DNA of 15,791 nucleotides from Candidatus Tharpella sp. Its GTDB lineage: Bacteria; Desulfobacterota; Anaeroferrophillalia; Anaeroferrophillales; Tharpellaceae. The stretch lies in NCBI GenBank assembly GCA_021163565.1, contig JAGGTT010000249.1, positions 1 to 15,791 on the forward strand, read 5' to 3'. This document shows positions 8,036 to 15,215 of the stretch, piece after piece. Each line of letters starts with the position of its first letter. Within the stretch, counting starts at the first letter, position 1. Position numbers and translations under genes: made by a program. The notes under the pieces are model-generated. The model made no database searches. It worked only from the letters and a program-made list of their open reading frames with translations, and had not been told where the DNA came from.

Positions 8036-9469
8036 TCAATGTTTACGCTGCCACCGGGTTCCCTCGGCCGCGTCCTTCAAAATTATCCCCTGTTCATCAA
8101 GCAGGTCACGAATCCGGTCGGCTTCAGCCCAGTTACGTTCCTTACGGGCCGTATTACGCTCATCGATTAAAGTTTCAATCGCGGCAGGTGCCAGCTCATC
8201 ATCTGCGCTCCCACTTCTCTGCAAAAAGGCTTGGGGCTCCTCCTGCAGCAGCCCCAGAGTGGCTCCAACCTCTCGTAAAAACTGAGCTATCCGGTAAGCG
8301 GCTTGAGGTTTATCCTCCTGGCAAGCGGTACTATCATCAAGCCAGCGATTAACCTCTTTACTGACATCAAAAAGAACCGCACAGGCTGCGGCACTATTAA
8401 AATCGTCATCCATGGCCCGGATAAATTCCTGCCGCCATAACTCAATCTTATCATCCATCGATGAAGCGGCAGCGGTGACCCCGGACGCGGCTTGTAAAAG
8501 CCGGTCAAGCGACTGATAGAGACGTTCGAGTCCGGTTGCAGCCACGGTTACATTCTCCGTTGAAAAATCAATTGGTGAACGATAATGACTTGAGACGACA
8601 AAAAAACGCAGAACTTCAGGATGGCAATCTTCAAGCAGTTCCCGGATAGTCAAAAAATTACCCAACGATTTTGACATCTTCTCCTGATCGATATTGACAA
8701 AGCCGTTATGAACCCAAAAATTTGCCAGGGGCTTGCCACTCGCTCCCTCGGACTGGGCAATTTCATTCTCATGGTGCGGGAATATCAGATCCTTGCCCCC
8801 GCCATGGATATCAAAGGTATCACCAAGTAATTTCTGGCTCATGGCCGAACACTCGATATGCCAGCCCGGTCGGCCCTCACCCCAAGGACTCGGCCAGCTC
8901 GGCTCACCGGCTTTACTCTTTTTCCAGAGTGCAAAATCGAGCGGTGACTCCTTGCGATCATCAACCTCAACCCGGGCTCCGGAGAGAAGATCATCGATAT
9001 TTTTACCCGACAACTTCCCGTAACCCTTAAACCGCTGCAGTCGATAATAGACATCGCCATCGACGGCGTAGGCCATACCTTTTTCTTCCAGCTGGCGCAC
9101 CAGATTAATGATCTCTTCAATATGATCGGTCGCCCGGGGCTCATAAGTAGGCCGGAGCAGGCCCAGCTTATCCATATCAACATAAAACTCATCAATATAC
9201 TGCTCGGCCAAAGCTTTCCAGCTCACCCCACGTTCATTGGAACGGTTGATAATCTTATCATCGATATCAGTAAAATTCCGTACAAACGTAACATCGTAAC
9301 CCCGATATTTAAGATAACGGTAGATAACATCAAAAACCACCAACGAACGGGCATGGCCGATATGACATAAATCGTAAACCGTAACCCCACAGGCGTAGAT
9401 ACCGATTTTACCGGGTTCTATCGGAATAAACTCTTCTTTACGACGGTTCAGTGAATTGTAAATCTGCAC
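8036..9469 (-). CDS. cysS: cysteinyl-tRNA synthetase
   Basis: This class I synthetase attaches cysteine to tRNA-Cys. The protein is 477 residues and complete. It has the HIGH signature (residues 36-39), the KMSKS loop (264-268), and zinc ligands in ACGVTVYD (C27), WHIECSAMS (C207) and the PHHENE segment (about H232-E236). Its C-terminal helical anticodon-binding part ends in the family-like ERNWAEADRIRDLL-DEQGI region. The open frame begins at a TTG at 9493, but that stretch contains the ribosome-binding site. GTG at 9469 has AAAGGAG seven bases upstream and gives the typical VQIYNSL start, so I place the start there. It has its own promoter and stands apart from the thrS unit. Confidence 0.97.
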   Translation of the reverse strand: MQIYNSLNRRKEEFIPIEPGKIGIYACGVTVYDLCHIGHARSLVVFDVIYRYLKYRGYDVTFVRNFTDIDDKIINRSNERGVSWKALAEQYIDEFYVDMDKLGLLRPTYEPRATDHIEEIINLVRQLEEKGMAYAVDGDVYYRLQRFKGYGKLSGKNIDDLLSGARVEVDDRKESPLDFALWKKSKAGEPSWPSPWGEGRPGWHIECSAMSQKLLGDTFDIHGGGKDLIFPHHENEIAQSEGASGKPLANFWVHNGFVNIDQEKMSKSLGNFLTIRELLEDCHPEVLRFFVVSSHYRSPIDFSTENVTVAATGLERLYQSLDRLLQAASGVTAAASSMDDKIELWRQEFIRAMDDDFNSAAACAVLFDVSKEVNRWLDDSTACQEDKPQAAYRIAQFLREVGATLGLLQEEPQAFLQRSGSADDELAPAAIETLIDERNTARKERNWAEADRIRDLLDEQGIILKDAAEGTRWQRKH

Positions 9470-9523
9470 TAGCAAACTCCTTTGTAAAGTCAATCAGAGC
9501 CGACCCATACAGTCCGGCATATT

Positions 9524-9552
9524 TTTATAATTGAACAAAAAAACGATAACAA
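9524..9552 (-). promoter_or_regulatory. promoter for cysS
   Basis: On the minus strand, TTGTTA (-35, 4 of 6) and TATAAA (-10, 5 of 6) are separated by 17 bases, about 55 bases before the cysS GTG. The region is AT-rich and lies next to the oppositely directed tRNA-Leu promoter. Confidence 0.5.
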
Positions 9553-9571
9553 ATCTTTTTTCGATCTCAAC

Positions 9572-9600
9572 TTGACAATATAATTTTTTTAGTCTAGAAG
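9572..9600 (+). promoter_or_regulatory. promoter for tRNA-Leu
   Basis: A perfect -35 TTGACA is followed after 17 bases by TAGAAG (4 of 6). Transcription would start about 65 bases before tRNA-Leu, leaving a 5' leader to be trimmed. It is divergent from the cysS promoter. Confidence 0.5.
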
Positions 9601-9672
9601 TGTCAACTCTTTTCGACTGGAGGTGCTGGGATTGTAAGATAACGGTACTTGCGGCCTGAGAGAAGATGCTTT

Positions 9673-9759
9673 GCCGAAGTGGCGGAATTGGTAGACGCGC
9701 ATGGTTCAGGTCCATGTGAGTGCAAGCTTGTGGAGGTTCGAGTCCTCTCTTCGGCACCA
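9673..9759 (+). tRNA. tRNA-Leu (anticodon CAG)
   Basis: The acceptor stem GCCGAAG pairs with CTTCGGC, followed by A and an encoded CCA. The anticodon stem CATGG/CCATG closes the loop TTCAGGT (anticodon CAG). A long variable arm, typical of class II tRNAs, sits between it and the T arm GAGG/CCTC. A recombinase remnant starts 31 bases past its 3' end, so the tRNA gene may be an integration site. Confidence 0.97.
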
Positions 9760-9766
9760 TAAAGTT

Positions 9767-9809
9767 AAAAGGGCTGTAATCTTAACGGGTTATAGCCCTT
9801 TTGTTTTTT
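9767..9809. terminator. strong, probably bidirectional intrinsic terminator after tRNA-Leu
   Basis: The arms AAAAGGGCTGTAA and TTATAGCCCTTTT pair over 13 positions (one G-T), then GTTTTTT follows on the plus strand. It ends the tRNA-Leu transcript. On the minus strand TTTTAACTTT follows the stem, so it also serves the recombinase remnant, whose stop codon lies in the stem. Confidence 0.85.
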
Positions 9810-10017
9810 CTACTTGTAATAATTTGTAATTTGTCGCGCCTTCTAAGCGGTTTACAGCCTTCCGATTTGACCCTGGGATCAAGTGTCCATAAATGTCAAC
9901 GGTCATCTGAATAGAACTGTGTCCCAATTGTTCTTTGACGTAAGCCAGGCTTTCACCATTGGTCAAAAGCAAGCTGGCAAACGTATGTCGTATATCATGG
10001 AACCTTAATTGAATAAG
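9790..10017 (-). pseudogene. C-terminal remnant of a tyrosine recombinase (integrase)
   Basis: The 75 residues preceding the TAA carry the end of a phage-type tyrosine recombinase catalytic domain: RFHDIRHTFAS (the H-x-x-R box), LGHSS, and the nucleophile Tyr in VDIYGH. An in-frame TAA (10018-10020) precedes them. No recombinase-like sequence is recognisable further upstream in the three minus-strand frames down from 10160, so the N-terminal and most of the catalytic domain are missing. The longest ATG/GTG/TTG frame is only 60 codons. The fragment points at the tRNA-Leu 3' end, the usual layout of tRNA-targeted mobile elements. I read it as a non-functional scar of an integration event; a small functional protein is unlikely. 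Confidence 0.8.
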
Positions 10018-10065
10018 TTAAGATCTTCCCGTACAGTTTTTGGGGACCACCGTAGATTTTCTGGG

Positions 10066-10094
10066 TTCGCAAATGCGGACAGGAGCCGTATAAT
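10066..10094 (+). promoter_or_regulatory. possible promoter upstream of the protease
   Basis: A perfect -10 TATAAT (10089-10094) has TTCGCA (4 of 6 to TTGACA) 17 bases upstream. Transcription would begin near 10101 and produce a leader of about 190 bases before the protease start. The promoter is the best one seen in this gap but the -35 is weak. Confidence 0.4.
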
Positions 10095-10111
10095 TTAGAG
10101 TAATTAGCAGT

Positions 10112-10140
10112 TCCCGAGAAAGATCTAGACTCGCTCGGGA
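10112..10140 (+). repeat. 7-bp inverted repeat in the protease leader
   Basis: The arms TCCCGAG and CTCGGGA enclose 15 bases. TTATT follows at once and a run of six T lies 10 bases further on. If the 10089 promoter is real, this forms the first structure of the transcript: leader hairpin, attenuator or the end of a short RNA. Function unknown. Confidence 0.35.
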
Positions 10141-10290
10141 TTATTCACCATTTTTTATACAAGAGCCTTGATCCTGATGGGTGACCCATAGGTTAAACCA
10201 TTTAAAGCCACACTTTTAATGGTTGCATTTATACCGATAATATGTTCAATTCATCTCCAAATAGCGCCTTATATACAAAGGAGTCCGGCC

Positions 10291-13200
10291 ATGAAAAACG
10301 GTTTTGTTAAGCAGGCAATCCTGGTCGTCTCGATCTTCATACTTCTCTTAACAGGTTTTACCTTCGCGGCGGTTTTTGCAGGAACGAGCTCGGCATCCGC
10401 CGACCCGCCCTCAACCGACAACCACCTGCAAACCACGACTATCGCCAAAAACGAATTTTCCGGTCGCCTGATTGTCGAACTCCAAGGCAAACCACTGGTC
10501 TCCTGCTGTCCCCTGTCCCCCGCAACCGCCGTCCGCCGCGGCCGGCGGTTTGATCCCGGCAGCAGCACCGTTCGGCTGCAACTTGAACGCATCGACCGGG
10601 AACAAGAGAGTTTTCTCTCCCGGCTGCAAAAACTGTCCCGGCCCTACCAGCGGACCAGGTATTGTGACTCACGGGGCCAAGAGCGACCGCTGCGCTACCG
10701 GACACTCTTCAACGGCCTGGTCCTCGATCCCGGCCCCGACCCGGCCCAGCGTCAGGCCCTGATGACAGAGCTCAGGAACCTGCCCGGGGTTAAGGCAGTC
10801 TATCCCGACCGCGCCCTGCAGCCGGCTCTCTTCGCCAGCCGCGATTTCATCGGTACACAAAAACTCTGGGCTCACCCCTCAATCAAGGCGATAACCGATG
10901 CCGGGCGCGGGGTCAAGATCGCGATCCTGGATTCCGGCATCCACCATTTCAGCCCGATGTTCTCGGGAGAAGGCTTCAGCTACCCGCCGGAGATTCCAGC
11001 CCCGGGTCTGGGAGATACCCGCAACAACAACGGCAAGATCATTGCCTCCCGGGCCTATTTCCGGGGCGATGATCCACCAGCTCCTGGCGAGGAGTCCGCC
11101 TGGCCCGGTCCTCACGGCGACCTCCACGGCGGCCACGTCGCCGGAATCGCTGCCGGTAATCCGGTCAGCACCAACTATTATGGCATCGAACTGGAATTGA
11201 GTGGTGTCGCGCCAGCCGCCTGGCTGATGAGCTACCGACTCAATTATCTCGACCAGAAGGGCAAAACTATCTCCTACGCGGCTGAGACTCTGGCCGCCTT
11301 TGAAGACGCAGTCAACGACGGCGCCGACATCATCAATTTCTCTTGGAGGCAGGTCAGCCGGCTCTCATCCGGCGGCTACTACGACCTCGTCGACCGGGCC
11401 TTGGTCAATGCCGTCCGAGCCGGAGTTTTCGTGGTCGTTGCGGCCGGCAACGAAGGTCCCGATCCAGGCACCATAATCCACCCCTCAGCCGACTATCTGA
11501 CCGTAGGCTCAACCACCTGCAACGCCCATATTTATTCCAATCTTCTCCTCAAGGCCACAACTTCTCTGGGAGCAGCCACTCCCCGTCTTGACGACATCGA
11601 TTTTGAAGAGGCAGAATTCTCTGCTGAATTTGAGGGTGACAGGCTCTTTCTGGAACTTACCTTTACCGATGACAATGGGTGCCGACCCTGGGCCGGCCAG
11701 CCCTTCGCCGGCCAAGCGGTACTGGTTGAACGCGGTGACTGCGACTTCAGCGAAAAGGTTTTCCAACTCCAGCGGGCCGGAGCCGCAATGGTTATCGTCT
11801 ACAACAACGTGGAGGGCGGCAACGAGCTGTTCAACATGGGAAGTGGCAGCAATGCCAGTAAGGTCACTATCCCGTCCGTACTCATCGGCCACCACGACGG
11901 CCTGGCCCTGCGTGACTGGTGCCTCCAGCATGGGGATCAGGCCCGGTTCGAGGTCACTCGCTGTGCCACCCGTTATTCGGACGAAGCCGATCTGGTCAGT
12001 GATTTCAGCTGCCGGGGACCGGGAGCCGGAGCAACCCTGAAACCTGATCTCGTAGCCCCGGGCGACCATATTATCTCTCAAGGAGACCTCACCAGAATTG
12101 GCGAGGAGCGTTTCTTGGGCTATACCATAATGTACGGCACCTCGATGGCCGCACCCCACGTGGCCGGAGCCGCAGCCCTGCTGATGCAGATCCATCCCGA
12201 CTGGCCCAACAGTTTCATCCGCTCAGCCCTGATGACCACTGCCAGATTCCGGGGGGTACAAACCATGGACGGCGAAGCAGCCTTACCGCTCGATATCGGC
12301 GCCGGGCGTATCGACCTGACCCGAGCGGCCGACCCCGGCATTGCCTGCCAGCCCCCCTCGCTGAGTTTCGGCCAGCTGGTCCGGGGCCGTAAAAAAACCA
12401 TTGCCGTAACCATTACCAACCTGACCGACAAACGGGAAAACTACGCTCTATCCGCTCTCAACCCAAAAACCGCCGAAAACCACCTGGCCGGGATCAGCTT
12501 CTCTCCCACCCGCCTGACCCTGGAGGCCGGAGCCAGCCGAAGTTTCACAGTCACCTTCGAAAGCGGCACCGCCGGAGTCGCTGGCGGCGATCTCCAGGGC
12601 CACATCCTGCTGACCGGTGAACACCACCAAGCCCACCTGCCCCTCTGGAGCCGGATCATCGAGCCGCCGAAAGCAAAAATCCTGCTGATCGACAACGACG
12701 GCAGTGACTCCGGCGACTATCCTGATTACCAGGACTTCTACACCGGGAGCTTAAGACAGCTCGGCCGGACCTTTGATGTCTGGGAGGTCAAAACCCGAAA
12801 CGAAACTGAACTGGTTCCGACTACATCCCAGCTGGAAAGTTACCGAACCGTCATCCTTTTTTGCGGCAACCGCTATTACCCCCTATCCGACCAAAAATGC
12901 AACCGGCTCTTCGAGTACGTCCGCGACGGCGGCCGTCTCCTGGTCATGGGCCGGCCCGACAACCTCCTGGCAGACGGTTCGAGCGACCTTCTCTACGATG
13001 TTATGGGCGTCGCAGGATGGGTATCCATCTCGGCAGGGGAAAAGAAGCCGCTCGGCCCCCATCCACTGGCCCCAGCCTCATTCCGTCAAGTCTCCCTTGA
13101 GCTCGCACCCGCCAACTATGACTCCCTCTTCTTCCTCCAGTTCAATCAAGACCAGGAGTTTACGAGGAGCTGGTGGGAACGATTGAAAAACAATTTTCTG

Positions 13201-14910
13201 CTCATATTTCCTTCTTTCTCCTACAACAACAACGGCTATTACAGTGACGGCACAGTGGTCCTGGCCCGCAGTGAACAGCCGAGCCTCGAGATCCCGCTGC
13301 TGACTTACAGCGGCCGCTCGGTTTACGCAACCTTCGGCCTCGAGGCCGTTAACAACCGGTCGGGGTTTACCTCTAGGAACGATTTTCTCAAGCTTCTACT
13401 CGACCTGCTGGACGACGAACCGACCACTGAAATTACCGGGGCCGACAATCCGTCCCGGCTGGAGAAAGAGTTCGAGGCAACCCTCTCCTCCCCGGTCACC
13501 GGCACCCGTGGAGTCAGTTACCGCTGGGACTTCGGTGACGGCAGTGCCAGCGCCGGGCCTTTCAGCAACAACCAGGTCACCCACACTTTTGCCAGGCCCG
13601 GCAACTACTTGGTCCGGGTCGAAGCCACCGACAACCGGGGCAACCAGAGCCTCGGTGAATACTTGGTCAGACAGCCCGACACTCTCTACTTTCCCCACTG
13701 CGCCACTACCGATGGCTGGAAGACCGAGATCGCCATTATCAACTTAAGCCCGGAAAGCAACCTTACCGGCACTCTCATTGCTTATACCGACGACGGCCAG
13801 CCGGCCGGTGAAATCGGCGGCATCGAACTGCCGCCTCGGGGTCGGCGCCAGTTCGACATCAATGAAAGTTTCCCCGCTTCCAACCGGATCGGCTACCTGG
13901 TTTTTAGTGCCGACAGCGACACCATGACCGGCTACAACAAGTTCTACCAACCCGGAAATTTCCGGGTTGCGGTGCCAGCCGTTAAGGAACTCAACCGTAC
14001 TCGTATCTTCGTGCCCCATATCGCCTCAACCGACGGCTGGTTTACCGGCCTCAGCCTGATCAATGTCACGGCCTCGCCCCGCCCGCTTTTCATTGAAACC
14101 GACAATGGCCTGAAAAGGACCATAGTATTGGCTCCCGGCGAACACCGGGCGTTAAGCATCAGATCCCTGTTCGAAAACCAGCCCCAACCAGCAATCAGAT
14201 CGCTGATCATCGACAACTGCGCCGGGATCATCGGGCTGGAACTTTTTGGCAGCGGCCGGCAGCTCTCCGGCATCCCGCTGCAGGACCGCCAGGCATCTAC
14301 TATTATCTATCCCCATATCGCCAGTTCTGAGACCTGGTGGACTGGGATCGCAGCCTACAACTGCCGACCGACAAGCAACCTGCTTGATTTCAGCATTTTC
14401 GACGACCAAGGCAAGATGATTGCCAGATTCAACCAAGAACTGAACAGTTTTGAGCATTTTGTCAGTTCAGCGGCTGCCTTAAGCTTTCCCGAAAAGGCCG
14501 CTTGGTTCAAGATTGACGCCGAACATCCCCTGACCGGCTTCGAACTTTTCGGCACCAGCAACGGCTACCAATTAGCCGGCTATTCAGGTATGGAGATCGT
14601 AGGAAACAGCGGGGTTTTCGCCAAGCTCGAAAAGGAGGGGTTTACCGGAATTGCCTTGGCCAACACCACGGCCCATCCGGCCCGGATAACACTCCGGGCC
14701 TTTGACAACAACGGTCGGCTGGCGGGGGCAGCGCGCACTATCAACCTAGCCGCTTACGAAAAGCGCTCCCAGACCGCCGAACAGCTTTTAGGCCATGAAC
14801 TTTCCACCGCCACCTATGTCAGCTACACCTCCGACCAGCCTCTCGCCGCCTTCCAGCTCAACGGCACCAGCGACGGCCTGCTACTCGACGCCCTACCGGC
14901 ATTGCACTGA
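10291..14910 (+). CDS. large secreted subtilisin-like (S8) serine protease with PA, PKD and four C-terminal repeats
   Basis: This 1539-residue protein is predicted to be exported and to cut proteins outside the cell. A signal peptide covers about 1-37 (hydrophobic 9-30, then ASA). A propeptide of inhibitor-I9 type (about 55-180, ending LPGVKAVYPDR) follows. The S8 catalytic residues are all present: D214 (AILDSG), H279 (HGGHVAG), N387 (AAGNEG) and S618 (YGTSMAAPHVAG). A PA domain (about 440-560) is inserted between N387 and S618. Next come an Fn3-like beta domain (690-790), a Rossmann-like domain starting AKILLIDNDGSDSG (795-1040), a PKD domain (about 1048-1128, YRWDFGDG), and four repeats (1131-1539). 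There is no C-terminal anchor. ATG at 10291 has AAAGGAG seven bases upstream; the frame opens 24 codons earlier at an ATG without such a site, which would spoil the signal peptide. The natural substrate is unknown. Confidence 0.93.
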   Translation: MKNGFVKQAILVVSIFILLLTGFTFAAVFAGTSSASADPPSTDNHLQTTTIAKNEFSGRLIVELQGKPLVSCCPLSPATAVRRGRRFDPGSSTVRLQLERIDREQESFLSRLQKLSRPYQRTRYCDSRGQERPLRYRTLFNGLVLDPGPDPAQRQALMTELRNLPGVKAVYPDRALQPALFASRDFIGTQKLWAHPSIKAITDAGRGVKIAILDSGIHHFSPMFSGEGFSYPPEIPAPGLGDTRNNNGKIIASRAYFRGDDPPAPGEESAWPGPHGDLHGGHVAGIAAGNPVSTNYYGIELELSGVAPAAWLMSYRLNYLDQKGKTISYAAETLAAFEDAVNDGADIINFSWRQVSRLSSGGYYDLVDRALVNAVRAGVFVVVAAGNEGPDPGTIIHPSADYLTVGSTTCNAHIYSNLLLKATTSLGAATPRLDDIDFEEAEFSAEFEGDRLFLELTFTDDNGCRPWAGQPFAGQAVLVERGDCDFSEKVFQLQRAGAAMVIVYNNVEGGNELFNMGSGSNASKVTIPSVLIGHHDGLALRDWCLQHGDQARFEVTRCATRYSDEADLVSDFSCRGPGAGATLKPDLVAPGDHIISQGDLTRIGEERFLGYTIMYGTSMAAPHVAGAAALLMQIHPDWPNSFIRSALMTTARFRGVQTMDGEAALPLDIGAGRIDLTRAADPGIACQPPSLSFGQLVRGRKKTIAVTITNLTDKRENYALSALNPKTAENHLAGISFSPTRLTLEAGASRSFTVTFESGTAGVAGGDLQGHILLTGEHHQAHLPLWSRIIEPPKAKILLIDNDGSDSGDYPDYQDFYTGSLRQLGRTFDVWEVKTRNETELVPTTSQLESYRTVILFCGNRYYPLSDQKCNRLFEYVRDGGRLLVMGRPDNLLADGSSDLLYDVMGVAGWVSISAGEKKPLGPHPLAPASFRQVSLELAPANYDSLFFLQFNQDQEFTRSWWERLKNNFLLIFPSFSYNNNGYYSDGTVVLARSEQPSLEIPLLTYSGRSVYATFGLEAVNNRSGFTSRNDFLKLLLDLLDDEPTTEITGADNPSRLEKEFEATLSSPVTGTRGVSYRWDFGDGSASAGPFSNNQVTHTFARPGNYLVRVEATDNRGNQSLGEYLVRQPDTLYFPHCATTDGWKTEIAIINLSPESNLTGTLIAYTDDGQPAGEIGGIELPPRGRRQFDINESFPASNRIGYLVFSADSDTMTGYNKFYQPGNFRVAVPAVKELNRTRIFVPHIASTDGWFTGLSLINVTASPRPLFIETDNGLKRTIVLAPGEHRALSIRSLFENQPQPAIRSLIIDNCAGIIGLELFGSGRQLSGIPLQDRQASTIIYPHIASSETWWTGIAAYNCRPTSNLLDFSIFDDQGKMIARFNQELNSFEHFVSSAAALSFPEKAAWFKIDAEHPLTGFELFGTSNGYQLAGYSGMEIVGNSGVFAKLEKEGFTGIALANTTAHPARITLRAFDNNGRLAGAARTINLAAYEKRSQTAEQLLGHELSTATYVSYTSDQPLAAFQLNGTSDGLLLDALPALH
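13681..14907 (+). repeat. four protein-level repeats of about 100 residues in the protease C-terminus
   Basis: The repeats cover residues about 1131-1234, 1238-1333, 1337-1434 and 1440-1539. Each opens with an aromatic-Pro-His-like strand and a W/F-x-T-G motif followed by Asn (FPHCATTDGWKTEIAIIN; VPHIASTDGWFTGLSLIN; YPHIASSETWWTGIAAYN; FAKLEKEGFTGIALAN). Three of the four close with a hydrophobic-LFG/NG motif (GLELFGSG; GFELFGTS; AFQLNGTS); the first has GYNKFYQP. They are diverged at the DNA level. They look all-beta and may bind substrate, wall or surface. I cannot name the family. Confidence 0.75.
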
Positions 14911-15010
14911 CAAATGGCAGAGAACAGGGGAAGGACTTACTCATTTACAAACAACGACATTTTCACGACCCAAGCATTAGGTACAAAATACCCCTAAGTC
15001 AAGCCTGATA

Positions 15011-15041
15011 ATCATCTAAAAGGTACTAACTTTTAGATGAT
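15011..15041. repeat. 12-bp perfect inverted repeat
   Basis: The arms ATCATCTAAAAG and CTTTTAGATGAT match at all 12 positions around a seven-base centre (GTACTAA). There is no T-run after it on either strand. It may stabilise or end the protease mRNA, be a protein-binding site, or be left over from a mobile element. Confidence 0.8.
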
Positions 15042-15085
15042 AAATTGGGGCCTAATCTTTTCTGTGTTAGAACAAAATCATAAAA

Positions 15086-15181
15086 CTAGTCATAAAGCTA
15101 GTCGTAATTATTTATCATCGATACTTAAAGTCTTGATAATATAATTACTATTGTGCTATACAACAATTAATTGCTAGTCAT
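15086..15181 (+). repeat. three copies of CTAGTC(A/G)T upstream of the HipA-like gene
   Basis: Copies are at 15086-15093, 15098-15105 and 15174-15181, the first two spaced 12 bases apart (about one helical turn) and the third just downstream of the predicted transcription start. Such spacing fits an operator set, but the motif is short and AT-rich sequence favours chance matches. Confidence 0.35.
15133..15173 (+). promoter_or_regulatory. promoter with overlapping palindrome for the HipA-like gene
   Basis: TTGATA (-35, 15133-15138) and TATACA (-10, 15157-15162) are 18 bases apart. TG one base before the -10 makes it an extended -10 element. A perfect 10-base palindrome CAATTAATTG (15164-15173) lies at the expected start of transcription and could be an operator. 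Confidence 0.5.
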
Positions 15182-15215
15182 CATATTAGTTGTTTTGTGG
15201 GGAAAGGGCACCTAT

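Larger units (their letters stand above)
10018..10290. other. non-coding junction between recombinase remnant and protease
   Basis: No credible gene was found here on either strand. The stretch holds the promoter and hairpin listed separately, a 13-base palindrome ATGGGT-G-ACCCAT at 10177-10189, an imperfect inverted repeat AACCATT/AATGGTT at 10195-10223, and the protease ribosome-binding site AAAGGAG at 10277-10283. The palindromes are candidate operators without known partner. Confidence 0.5.
14911..15215. other. AT-rich intergenic region between protease and HipA-like gene
   Basis: No gene is seen in these 305 bases. Base composition turns strongly AT-rich after about 14990, unlike the GC-rich protease. 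The region carries a perfect inverted repeat, three copies of an eight-base motif, a palindrome and a promoter, listed separately. The protease has no classical terminator; the inverted repeat is the only strong structure after it. Confidence 0.6.

Noticed and set aside
9494..9760. 88-codon minus-strand frame with RGLEPPQACTHMDLNHARLP-like start
   Set aside because: It is the antisense translation of tRNA-Leu, a well-known spurious protein in older annotations. It overlaps the tRNA and the divergent promoters.
10021..10160. Further recombinase sequence upstream of the remnant on the minus strand
   Set aside because: All three frames were read; they contain stops and no recognisable recombinase motif, so the pseudogene was not extended.
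10219..10290. Protease start 24 codons upstream (ATG at 10219)
   Set aside because: It has no ribosome-binding site and would put a non-signal-like stretch ahead of the signal peptide; ATG at 10291 has AAAGGAG at good spacing.
11509..12195. 228-codon minus-strand frame opposite the protease
   Set aside because: The protease has complete catalytic motifs on the plus strand. Long antisense frames are expected in GC-rich coding DNA, and this one has no recognisable domain or ribosome-binding site.
14549..14558. TTCGGCACCA, a 10-base match to the tRNA-Leu 3' end, as a possible att site
   Set aside because: It lies in the protease reading frame within a repeat motif (LFGTS) and the match does not extend. 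A real attR should share a longer tRNA segment.
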